From Pseudonocardia sp. (GTDB lineage Bacteria > Actinomycetota > Actinomycetes > Mycobacteriales > Pseudonocardiaceae), in assembly GCA_030453005.1 (NCBI GenBank), contig JAKDLE010000016.1, forward strand, positions 1 through 14,400: a DNA stretch of 14,400 nt, given 5' to 3'. Below, one piece after another: positions 7,352 through 13,834 of this stretch. The notes beneath the pieces are model-generated. The model had not been told where the DNA came from. It searched no databases and saw only the letters and a list, made by a program, of their open reading frames with translations. Position 1 is the first letter of the stretch; each line of letters opens with the position of its first letter. The translations under genes were made by a program, and so were the position numbers.

Positions 7352-8074
7352 TCAGGCCGCGTCGTGGAAGACGAGCCCGAGGGTGAACCGGCGGCCCGAC
7401 CGGACCACCGACACCCCGTGCCGGACCGGTGCGGCGGACCAGCCGCGGGCGGACTGCACCGGGCGGTCGCGGGTGGTGAACACCAGCCCGTGACCGTGGG
7501 GGATGAGCGTGGCGGTCCCGCGGGACTGCGCGCGGGGCCGTTGTTCGTAGAGCAGGAACTCGCCGCCGGTGTGGTCGACCCCGGGGTCGTTGAGGTTGAT
7601 CACCACCTGCAGCGGGAACACCAGTTCGCCGTAGAGGTCGCGGTGCAGCGCGTTCCAGTCCCCCGGACCGTACTTGAGCAGGAGAGGGGTCGGCTTCGTC
7701 TGCCCGGCGGCGTGGCACATGTCCAGCCACTCGTCGAGCGTGTCGGGCCACGGGGCCTCCCGGCGCAGCCGGGACCACCAGCCGCGCGCGATCGGCAGCA
7801 GCCGCGGGTACAGGGCCTGCTTCAAGGCGACGACGGCGTCGGGGAACGGTTCGGCGAAGTACCGGTACTCGCCTGCACCGAAGCGGTACCGGCCCATGTC
7901 CACGGTGGACCGGAAGCGGGAGACGTCGTCGTAGAGCGCGGAGATGCCCGCGGCCTCGTCGGCGGTGAGCAGCGGCCCGGTCAGCGCGCAGCCGTAGGCG
8001 TCGAGCTCCTGACCGACGGTGGCCCAGTCGACGAGCTCGACCCGGCCCTTCCAGGAGGTGGGAACGTTGCTCAT
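7352..8074 (-). CDS. 2-oxoglutarate/Fe(II)-dependent oxygenase, prolyl-hydroxylase-like, coupled to ogt
   Basis: A 240-residue protein with a jelly-roll dioxygenase core. The iron-binding triad is visible as His144 and Asp146 (ALHRDLYGEL) and His219 (PVRHGVSVV), with Arg229 in the RFTLGLVFHD strand as the probable 2-oxoglutarate anchor. The region VFPLQVVINLNDPGVDHTGGEFLLYE is typical of bacterial 2OG-Fe(II) oxygenases related to prolyl 4-hydroxylases. The substrate is unknown. Its ATG overlaps the stop of the ogt-type gene (ATGA, 8071-8074), so both proteins are made from one message. Related oxygenases are, to my recollection, often next to ada or ogt genes, suggesting a part in the alkylation response; it is not AlkB itself, since the AlkB nucleotide-lid motifs are absent. 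GTG or later ATG starts are less likely given the overlap. Confidence 0.85.
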   Translation of the reverse strand: MSNVPTSWKGRVELVDWATVGQELDAYGCALTGPLLTADEAAGISALYDDVSRFRSTVDMGRYRFGAGEYRYFAEPFPDAVVALKQALYPRLLPIARGWWSRLRREAPWPDTLDEWLDMCHAAGQTKPTPLLLKYGPGDWNALHRDLYGELVFPLQVVINLNDPGVDHTGGEFLLYEQRPRAQSRGTATLIPHGHGLVFTTRDRPVQSARGWSAAPVRHGVSVVRSGRRFTLGLVFHDAA

Positions 8075-8592
8075 GCGGCGGCCTCCAGGGCGAGCAGGAT
8101 GCGTTTGGTCCCGGCGCAACCCAGGTAGGCGCCCACGCGCCCGTCGGAGCGCACCACCCGGTGGCACGGGACGACGACGGGCAGCGGGTTGGTCGAGCAG
8201 GCGGTGCCGACGGCCCGGACGGCCCGCGGGTTGCCGACCAGCGCGGCGACGGCGGCGTAGGTGGCCGTGCGCCCGTAGCCGATGTCGGGGAGCCGGTGCA
8301 GCACGGCGGCGCGGAACCCGGTGGACAGCCGCCAATCGAGCGGCACGTCGAAGCGGCGACGGCTGCCGGTGAAGTACTCCTCCAGCTGCCGCGCCGTCGG
8401 GTCGAGGCGGTCGGGGGCGTGCCGGACGCGGGGGCCGATCCGGTCGGCCAGGGTCTCCAGGACCGTGTCGTGGCCCTCCTTCGGATAGGCCACCCGGACC
8501 AGCCCGAGTTCGGTCGCGGCGAGCAGCAGCGTCCCGACGGGGCTCTCGACGGTGCGGTAGGCGACGTCCGGGCGGTCGTCGTGGACGCCCAT
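8071..8592 (-). CDS. ogt: methylated-DNA--protein-cysteine S-methyltransferase
   Basis: A 173-residue suicide alkyltransferase that repairs O6-methylguanine by moving the methyl group to its own cysteine. The active-site motif is VVPCHRVV with Cys143, preceded by the recognition helix region GFRAAVLHRLPDIGYGRTATY and NPRAVRAVGTACSTNPLP, and followed by the GAYLGCAGTKRILLALE tail. The N-terminal ribonuclease-like domain (YRTVESPVGTLLLAATELGL) is complete, so it is an Ogt-type single protein and not the C-terminal half of Ada. The ATG at 8592 is set by AAAGGAG seven bases upstream; longer readings of the frame have no support. It is the first gene of a two-gene unit with the 2OG-Fe(II) oxygenase and is divergent from the SGNH hydrolase. 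Confidence 0.93.
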   Translation of the reverse strand: MGVHDDRPDVAYRTVESPVGTLLLAATELGLVRVAYPKEGHDTVLETLADRIGPRVRHAPDRLDPTARQLEEYFTGSRRRFDVPLDWRLSTGFRAAVLHRLPDIGYGRTATYAAVAALVGNPRAVRAVGTACSTNPLPVVVPCHRVVRSDGRVGAYLGCAGTKRILLALEAAA

Positions 8593-8661
8593 CGGGGTAC
8601 TCCTTTCCTGACGGCGCTGTCGCGCGATCGGGTGGTTTCCCCGGCCCTTGCGCATCGGTCC

Positions 8662-8684
8662 TGGGTGGGTGGGTCGGTCGGTCG
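8662..8684 (+). repeat. short GGGT/CGGT tetranucleotide run in the ogt-SGNH divergent region
   Basis: The bases TGGGTGGGTGGGTCGGTCGG form an almost perfect four-base tandem run, 17 bases upstream of the hydrolase start and before its ribosome site. It contains three G-triplets and further G-pairs, so it could slip in replication or form a weak G-quadruplex in the leader. It may simply be low-complexity GC-rich DNA. Confidence 0.45.
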
Positions 8685-8700
8685 TCGAGGAGGACGAGCT

Positions 8701-9999
8701 GTGGGCAGAGCACGGGTGGCGCGGTTCGTCGTCGTCGTCGCGGGGGCGGCCGCGGTCGCCGCCGCGGCGCTGGCGGTACCGCAGGTCGGTGCTCAGGCAG
8801 GTGCGAGCCCCGCAGGCGACGGTACCTGGGTGTCGGCGTGGTCGGCGGCGCCGCAGGGTCCTTCGACGCTGGGCGACTTCGGCGTCGAGACGCTGAGCGG
8901 GGCGAACCAGGTCACCGCCGGGGCAGGACGTCGTGCCGCCCCCGACGACGTTCTCGGACGAGACGATCCGCCAGGTGATGTACCTGCACCACGGCGGGAG
9001 CGCTGTCCGGGTCCGGCTGTCCAACGAGTTCGGCGACGGCGCGACGCGCCTGCCGTCGGTCACCGTCGGCATCCGCGAGGGCGACTCGGGAGCAGCCGTC
9101 GAGGCCGGGACCCAGCGCACCGTGACGTTCGGCGGCGCGCCCGGCGTCACCATCCCGGCGGGTGAGGCGGCGCTGAGCGACCCGGTCGACCTCGACACCG
9201 AGGCGTTCGACCACCTCGTGCTGAGCATCTTCGTCCCGGCCGGGAACGGTGCGGCCACCGTGCACGGGAACGCGATGCAGGCCTACTTCACCGCGCCCGG
9301 TGACCAGACCACGGCCGCGGGCGACGAGCCGTTCGCCGAGCGTGGCGTCGTCGTCAACCGCTTCACCTCGACGTTCACCACCGCCGTCTACTACGCCACC
9401 GGGATCCACGTCGAGGGTGAGGAGGGCGACGGCACGCTCGTGACGTTCGGGGACTCCATCACCGACGGCTTCCTCTCCGAGGGCAACACCGACACCCGCT
9501 ACCCGGACGTACTGGCCCGCAGGCTCAAGGCGGACCCCGACACCGCGCACCTCTCGGTGACCAACCAGGGCATCAGCGGCGGCCGCGTCACCGGGCCCGG
9601 GATCGGTCCGTCGGCACTGGACCGGCTGGAACAGGAGGTCCTCGCCCAGCCCAACCTGGCCGGCGTGATCTTCCTGCAGGGCATCAACGACCTGGGGACC
9701 GCGATCGCCCAGGGCCTGCCGGCCACGGCGGACGACCTGAAGACGGCCTACCGGGACATCGCGGACCGGGTGCACGCCCGCGGCGTGCCGATCTACATTG
9801 GCACCCTCACCCCGGCGGGCAACCTGCTGCGCCCCACGCCGTACGGCGTCTACTCGCCGCGATTCGCGACCCGCTCGTCCCCGACTGGATTGACCTGCGC
9901 TACGACGCCCTCGACAACCTGCACCCCAACAGCGCGGGGTACGAGGTGATGGCCGAGAGCATCCCCCAGGAGTTCCTGGACGAGATCGCCGCAGGTTGA
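8701..9999 (+). pseudogene. secreted SGNH/GDSL hydrolase disrupted by a frameshift and a probable deletion
   Basis: GTG 8701 with AGGAGG seven bases upstream starts a protein with a clear signal peptide: RVAR, a long Val/Ala hydrophobic run, then VPQVGAQA. The mature part begins GTWVSAWSAAPQGPSTLGDF in the first frame. At the G4 run 8920-8923 one extra base shifts the frame; the second frame (from about 8921) continues GQDVVPPPTTFSDETIRQVM and LSNEFGDGATRLPSV, then the SGNH blocks TFGDSITDGF, NQGISGGR and FLQGINDLG. Near 9858 the reading returns to the first frame as AIRDPLVPDWIDLRYDALDN LHPNSAGYEV, the catalytic-His block, ending at 9999. Homologues have roughly 30 more residues between the TPYG and AIRDP parts, so a deletion not divisible by three is likely. 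Lipase, esterase or acyl-hydrolase activity in the envelope is the family role; the gene as written is not functional. Confidence 0.8.
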
Positions 10000-10008
10000 C
10001 GGCGTGAG

Positions 10009-10437
10009 CTACAGCGGGGCCGTCAGCTCGACGTTGATGTCGTCGGGGTCCTGAAAGGACAGGATGGCGATCCCGGCGTCGGTCAGCTCGGTGACCTGAC
10101 CGTGCGTGATCCCCGCGCCAGCCAGTGCGGTGGCGGCGCTGTCGAGGTCGGCGCGTGCGGACACCGCGAAGCTGACGTGGTCGAGCCCGGTCCGCTCGGA
10201 GTCGAAGTTCGTGTCGCCGACCGGGCGCAGGCCGAACAGCGTGCCCTGCGGGGTCTGGTAGACGGTGCCCCCGTAGAACTGCTCCGGGGAGTCGCGCACC
10301 CCGGGCTGATCGACGGAGTCCGAGGTGTCGATCGCGACGGGCCAGCCGAAGACCTGGTCGTAGAAGGCCTTGGAGCGGGCGATGTCGGTGACCGTGAGTC
10401 GGACGTGGGAGAAGCCGGAGCTCTCGACGAGTGCCAT
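10009..10437 (-). CDS. VOC-superfamily (glyoxalase/dioxygenase fold) protein
   Basis: A 142-residue protein with two beta-alpha-beta-beta-beta modules of the vicinal oxygen chelate fold. Module one runs from SGFSHVRLTVTDIARSKAFYDQVFGW; module two from GLDHVSFAVSARADLDSAATAL and ends DPDDINVELTAPL. Probable metal ligands are His11, His87 and Glu137. The family includes glyoxalase I, bleomycin and fosfomycin resistance proteins, extradiol dioxygenases and epimerases; nothing here selects one of these. The ATG at 10437 is preferred because it gives a normal N terminus, although its ribosome site is poor; an upstream extension of the frame would run into the ferredoxin gene. It is the last gene of the group with the two Rieske proteins, 44 bp behind the ferredoxin, and it converges with the SGNH gene only nine bases away. 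Confidence 0.85.
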   Translation of the reverse strand: MALVESSGFSHVRLTVTDIARSKAFYDQVFGWPVAIDTSDSVDQPGVRDSPEQFYGGTVYQTPQGTLFGLRPVGDTNFDSERTGLDHVSFAVSARADLDSAATALAGAGITHGQVTELTDAGIAILSFQDPDDINVELTAPL

Positions 10438-10481
10438 GTCGGGGGCGTACCCCGTCGAGAACGCCGTGAACCGGCGGCCCG

Positions 10482-10835
10482 TCAGTGGTAGGGCTTGTGG
10501 GGGATGGCCGCGTCGTTGAGCTGCTGTTCCATGTCCACCCAGATGCACCCGTCCTCGATCTTGCAGGCGTACACGGGGATCGGGGCGACGGCCGGGACCC
10601 CGCGTGGCTCGCCTGTCCGCAGGTCGAAACAGGAGTTGTGGGCGGGACAGATGAGGGTGTCGTCCTCCTGCAGGTAGCCCTCGTTGAGCGGCTGCTGCTG
10701 GTGCGTGCAGGTGTTGTGCACCGCCACCGCCTCGTCCTCGTAGAGCCGGACGACGCAGACGGGCTCGCCCAGCTCGACGAGCATCATGTCGCCCTCCTCG
10801 AGCTGATCCAGGTCAGCTACCGCTTTCCATGCCAT
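10482..10835 (-). CDS. Rieske-type [2Fe-2S] ferredoxin
   Basis: A 117-residue soluble Rieske ferredoxin of the kind that feeds electrons to aromatic-ring dioxygenases. Cluster ligands are Cys43 and His45 (NTCTHQQQ) and Cys63 and His66 (ICPAHNSCFDL). The loop GEPRGVPAVAPIPVYACKI is typical of this family, while the C-terminal QQLNDAAIPHKPYH extension of about 15 residues is longer than usual. The ATG at 10835 is fixed by AGGAGG seven bases upstream, itself overlapping the stop of the membrane Rieske protein, so both are translated from one message. No oxygenase alpha or beta subunit and no ferredoxin reductase are present in the window, so the electron partner is unknown. Cytoplasmic; no signal peptide. 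Confidence 0.9.
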   Translation of the reverse strand: MAWKAVADLDQLEEGDMMLVELGEPVCVVRLYEDEAVAVHNTCTHQQQPLNEGYLQEDDTLICPAHNSCFDLRTGEPRGVPAVAPIPVYACKIEDGCIWVDMEQQLNDAAIPHKPYH

Positions 10836-10847
10836 GGAAGTTCCTCC

Positions 10848-11807
10848 TCAGGATTTCGAGCGCCTGGCCCGGGGCTGGGAGCCCCGGACCTCGATCCACC
10901 CGTTCCGCACCCGCGTGGGGAGCACCGGCTGGGGGTGATGGGCTGGTCCGCGCACGATGCGGCCGTCGCGCAGGTCGAACCGGCTCTCGTGCAGGGGACA
11001 CGTGACGACGCAGTCGGCGACCTCGCCGCGGCTGAGCAGCCCGCCCGCGTGGCTGCACACGTCGTCGAGCGCGTGGAGCTCGCCGTCGGAGCGGTGCAAC
11101 AGGACCTTGCGGCCCTCCACCTCGACCCCGACGGCCGTGTCGTCGGGCAGCTCCGCCTCGGCCAACGCGCGGACCCACCGGTTGGGGCCGGTGGCCGTCG
11201 CGACGCGGTTGACCATGACCGCCCGGCCCTGCACGAGATGCCCGCCGACGAACCCCGCCGCCCCGGTGACCGTCATGCTGGCCGCGCTGAGCACCCGCGC
11301 CGGGCGTCGGTGCCCGGCCAGCCGGGCGGCCAGCGAGGCGGCCTGCAGCGCGGTGCCCGCGAGGTTCAGCATCCCGTGGAACAGCCCGACGCGGCGGTCG
11401 GGCCCGTCGCTGACGGTCCAGTCGGTGACCCCGGTGGCGACCGTGGCCACGGCGGCCACGAGACCGGCCGCGCTCAGCGTGGCCGCGGGGTCCATCCGGC
11501 CCTCACCGGGCGGGACGTCCTTGCCCAGCACGTCGAGCACGACGGCCCCCGACCAGAAACCGATCGGCAGGTCGCTGAGCGCCGCGTGCAGCGAGTGGCC
11601 CGCCCAGCGGCCGCCGTGCATCAGCTCGACGACCACGTTGTCGCGGTGCCGGTCGTACAGCGGTTGTGTCACGGCGGACACGCGGTCGTGGAGGGTGTGT
11701 AGCCACGGCCAGCGCTCCACCGCGGTGAACATCTCCTGGTGCCAGGTGGTGAGCCGAGACGCGCCTCCGGACGTCGGGGCACCAAACGGCCGATCGGGAC
11801 TCGACAT
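10848..11807 (-). CDS. membrane DUF2231-Rieske fusion protein
   Basis: A 319-residue two-part protein. Residues about 70-195 form a four-helix membrane domain of the DUF2231 kind (segments near 72-95, 109-131, 140-164 and 172-192), with His71/His74, His144 and His190 placed in or near helices. Residues about 210-310 form a Rieske domain with Cys251 and His253 (DVCSHAGG) and Cys270 and His273 (CPLHESRFD). The combination suggests membrane-linked electron transfer; haem binding by the helix histidines is speculative. The ATG at 11807 is chosen because AGGAG lies five bases upstream and it gives MSSPDRPFG; an earlier start at 11849 would lie beyond the palindrome. First gene of a group with the Rieske ferredoxin and the VOC protein. 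The basic C-terminal tail (QPRARRSKS) follows the positive-inside expectation for a cytoplasmic Rieske domain. Confidence 0.87.
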   Translation of the reverse strand: MSSPDRPFGAPTSGGASRLTTWHQEMFTAVERWPWLHTLHDRVSAVTQPLYDRHRDNVVVELMHGGRWAGHSLHAALSDLPIGFWSGAVVLDVLGKDVPPGEGRMDPAATLSAAGLVAAVATVATGVTDWTVSDGPDRRVGLFHGMLNLAGTALQAASLAARLAGHRRPARVLSAASMTVTGAAGFVGGHLVQGRAVMVNRVATATGPNRWVRALAEAELPDDTAVGVEVEGRKVLLHRSDGELHALDDVCSHAGGLLSRGEVADCVVTCPLHESRFDLRDGRIVRGPAHHPQPVLPTRVRNGWIEVRGSQPRARRSKS

Positions 11808-11821
11808 CAAGGCTCCTGCTC

Positions 11822-11843
11822 CTCGTTGCGCCGTCGCAACGAG
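11822..11843. promoter_or_regulatory. 22-bp perfect inverted repeat upstream of the DUF2231-Rieske gene
   Basis: Arms CTCGTTGCG (11822-11830) and CGCAACGAG (11835-11843) are perfect reverse complements around a 4-base centre. It ends 14 bases from the start codon and touches the ribosome site on the minus strand. It may be a repressor operator (a TetR-like length and symmetry) or an RNA hairpin in the leader that limits translation. No regulator gene is adjacent. Confidence 0.65.
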
Positions 11844-11906
11844 AAGCATGATCGCACCTGCGGCACCCCACCGGTGTCACGAAATGCGACAGCATTATCA
11901 GGGCTG

Positions 11907-11923
11907 GTCCCGCACGACGGGAC
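11907..11923. promoter_or_regulatory. inverted repeat in the arsC-like promoter region
   Basis: GTCCCG and CGGGAC (11907-11912 and 11918-11923) flank CACGA, forming GTCCCGCACGACGGGAC. It sits just ahead of a TAGGAT -10-like hexamer, where a repressor would block polymerase. Arms are only six bases of GC-rich sequence, so chance is possible. Confidence 0.4.
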
Positions 11924-11930
11924 GGGTTCG

Positions 11931-11936
11931 TAGGAT
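11931..11936 (+). promoter_or_regulatory. putative -10 element for a leaderless arsC-like transcript
   Basis: TAGGAT fits the actinobacterial TANNNT pattern and ends seven bases before the GTG at 11944. The first transcribed base would then be the start codon itself. There is no Shine-Dalgarno before the GTG, which agrees with a leaderless message. No convincing -35 box is visible. Confidence 0.5.
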
Positions 11937-11943
11937 CACCGGT

Positions 11944-12300
11944 GTGGACGCAGTCATCTGGCACAACCCGAGCTGTTCGAAGAGCCGAGGCGCACGGCAG
12001 CTCCTCGACGACAACGGTGTCGACGCGCGCGAGGTGCGCTATCTCGTCGACGCCCCGGACCGCGGCGCGCTGGAGGAGGTGCTGCGCAAGCTGGGCACGG
12101 ACGACCCGGCGACGATCACCCGCACCTCGGAGCCGCGCTACCGCGAGCTGGGCCTCGCCGGGGCCGACCGCGACACGCTGCTCGACGCACTGGCGGCGAA
12201 CCCGGTGCTGATCGAGCGGCCGATCGTGATCGTCGGCGACCGCGCGGTGCTGGCGCGCCCGCCCGAGCTGCTCCTCGAACTGCTCGACGGGTCCACCTGA
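11944..12300 (+). CDS. arsC: ArsC-family (glutaredoxin-type) arsenate reductase-like protein
   Basis: A 118-residue thioredoxin-fold protein of the ArsC/Spx family. The active-site Cys11 lies in HNPSCSKSRGA, and the arginines expected to bind the oxyanion are present as Arg60, Arg92 (LIERPIVIVGDRAV) and Arg105 (ARPPELLLELL), at or near the positions known for the glutaredoxin-linked enzyme. The SEPRYRELGL segment is also characteristic. It may reduce arsenate with a small thiol and glutaredoxin or mycoredoxin, but no ars transporter or ArsR gene is nearby, so a different thiol-linked role is possible. GTG 11944 is chosen because it gives the family N terminus and lies seven bases after a -10-like box. 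Its stop overlaps the start of the methyltransferase gene by one base. Confidence 0.82.
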   Translation: MDAVIWHNPSCSKSRGARQLLDDNGVDAREVRYLVDAPDRGALEEVLRKLGTDDPATITRTSEPRYRELGLAGADRDTLLDALAANPVLIERPIVIVGDRAVLARPPELLLELLDGST

Positions 12301-13136
12301 TGGTCGTCGACCCGTCCAACGCCGGCGCCGCGCAGGGGTGGGACGGGCCGACCGGCGACTTCTGGACCGACAACGCGGACCTGTTCGACGCGGGGGTGGC
12401 CCGCTACCTGCAGCCGTTCCTCGCCGCCGCGGGGATCGAGCCGGGGACGAAGGTGCTCGACGTCGGCTGCGGCGTCGGGCAGACCACCCGCGAGGCGGCC
12501 CGGCTGGCGAGCGCGGGCGGCGTGACCGGCGTCGACCTGTCCGCTCGGATGCTCGACCTGGCGCGGCGGCGGGCCGAGCGGGAGGGCCTGCACAACGTCC
12601 GGTTCGTCCAGGCCGACGCGCAGGTCGCCGACCTCGGCCGGTACGACCGCGTGATCAGCCGGACCGGGGTGATGTTCTTCGGAGACCCCGTCGCGGCATT
12701 CGCCAACCTCGCCCGTGCACTGCGGCCCGACGGGTGCATGGTGCTGTCGGTCTGGCAGCCGTTCGAGGAGAACGAGTGGCTCGGCTCGTTCCTCGCTGCG
12801 GTCGCCGTGGGCCGCGACCTCCCCCCGCCGCCGCCCGACCGTCCCGGCCCGTTCTCACTCGGCGACCCCGCCCGGGTGCGCGCCGTGCTCACCGCGGCGG
12901 GCTTCGGCGAACCGGCGCTCGTCGGGGTGCGGGAGCCGATGTTCTTCGGGCCCGACCTCGCGACGGCCGAGCGGATGGCGCTCGGCGTCGTCGGCGGCCT
13001 GCTCACCGACCTCGACGGCCCGGCCCGCGCCGAGGCCGGAGCCGCGTTGCGGGCGTCGCTGGAGGCCCACCTGGGTCCCGAGGGGGTCACCTACCGGTCG
13101 GCCATGTGGATCATCACGGCTCGGCGCGCAGGCTAG
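12300..13136 (+). CDS. class I SAM-dependent methyltransferase
   Basis: A 278-residue methyltransferase with the Rossmann-fold motifs: motif I VLDVGCGVGQTTREAARLA (residues 52-70), the acidic strand-2 end VTGVDLSARMLDLARRRAE, motif II-like FVQADAQVADL, and a post-motif ALRPDGCMVLSVWQP. This layout resembles UbiE/arsenite-like and small-molecule methyltransferases; the acceptor is unknown. It overlaps the arsC-like stop by one base (TGATG), so the two are co-translated. It lacks the extra conserved cysteines of arsenite methyltransferase ArsM (I see only Cys57 and one further Cys), so the arsC pairing does not by itself mean arsenic methylation. It is followed 62 bp later by the isoaspartyl methyltransferase gene with its own ribosome site. 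Confidence 0.88.
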   Translation: MVVDPSNAGAAQGWDGPTGDFWTDNADLFDAGVARYLQPFLAAAGIEPGTKVLDVGCGVGQTTREAARLASAGGVTGVDLSARMLDLARRRAEREGLHNVRFVQADAQVADLGRYDRVISRTGVMFFGDPVAAFANLARALRPDGCMVLSVWQPFEENEWLGSFLAAVAVGRDLPPPPPDRPGPFSLGDPARVRAVLTAAGFGEPALVGVREPMFFGPDLATAERMALGVVGGLLTDLDGPARAEAGAALRASLEAHLGPEGVTYRSAMWIITARRAG

Positions 13137-13198
13137 GTTCGGGCCGGCGCGGCCCGGGTAGCCGCTGACCAGGGGACACCGGAGAGGAGGACAGTCGC

Positions 13199-13834
13199 AT
13201 GTCCGTGGCCGACGAACGCGCCGCGATGGTCGAGCGGCTGCGCGCAGGCGGCGTCACCGACCCCCGCGTACTGGCGGCCATGGGCGAGGTCCCGCGCGAA
13301 CGGTTCGTCCCCGGGGAGGCGTCCGATCAGGCCTACCGGGACAGCCCCCTGGACATCGGCGCGGGCCAGACCATCTCCGCGCCCGCGATCGTGGCGCTCG
13401 GCGTCGCCGCGCTCGGGGCCGGGCCGGAGGCACACGTCCTGGAGATCGGCACCGGGTCGGGCTACGGCGCCGCGGTGCTCGCGCGGTGCTGCGGATCGGT
13501 CGTCACGGTGGAACGCCACCCCGAGCTCGCCGACCGTGCCCGGGACGCGCTGCTCGCGCTCGGCTACGACAACGTCGAGGTGCGCACCGGCGACGGCACC
13601 GCCGGGGCGCCCGACCGCGCCCCGTTCGACGCCGTCCTGGTCACCGCGATGGCCGACGAGCGGCCGCCGCAGCCGCTGCTCGACCAGCTCGCCCCGCACG
13701 GAACGCTGGTCTGCCCCGTCGGCAGGCACGGCCACGGTGACCTGGTCCGCTACCGCGGGGGACGGGCCGAGGAGCTGCTCCCGGTGGCGTTCGTGCCGCT
13801 GGTCGGTGAGTCCGGGGCCGATCAGCCCAGCTGA
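13199..13834 (+). CDS. pcm: protein-L-isoaspartate O-methyltransferase
   Basis: A 211-residue enzyme that methylates L-isoaspartyl residues in aged proteins so that they can revert. The hallmark substrate-loop DIGAGQTISAPAIVA (residues 52-66), the preceding RFVPGEASDQAYRDSPL segment and the SAM motif VLEIGTGSGYGAAVLA (80-95) are all present, as is VVTVERHPELADRARDAL. Length is normal. The ATG at 13199 is preceded by GGAGAGGAGG with eight bases spacing. Its last 13 bases overlap, tail to tail, with the end of the cytosine methyltransferase gene on the other strand. Confidence 0.92.
   Translation: MSVADERAAMVERLRAGGVTDPRVLAAMGEVPRERFVPGEASDQAYRDSPLDIGAGQTISAPAIVALGVAALGAGPEAHVLEIGTGSGYGAAVLARCCGSVVTVERHPELADRARDALLALGYDNVEVRTGDGTAGAPDRAPFDAVLVTAMADERPPQPLLDQLAPHGTLVCPVGRHGHGDLVRYRGGRAEELLPVAFVPLVGESGADQPS

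Noticed and set aside
8161..8700. Upstream extension of the SGNH hydrolase frame on the plus strand
   Set aside because: It is antisense to the ogt-type gene and has no similarity; the GTG at 8701 has a good ribosome site and starts a signal peptide.
12300..13136. Arsenite methyltransferase (ArsM) as identity of the methyltransferase next to the arsC-like gene
   Set aside because: The conserved cysteines required by ArsM are missing; only the fold motifs are shared.
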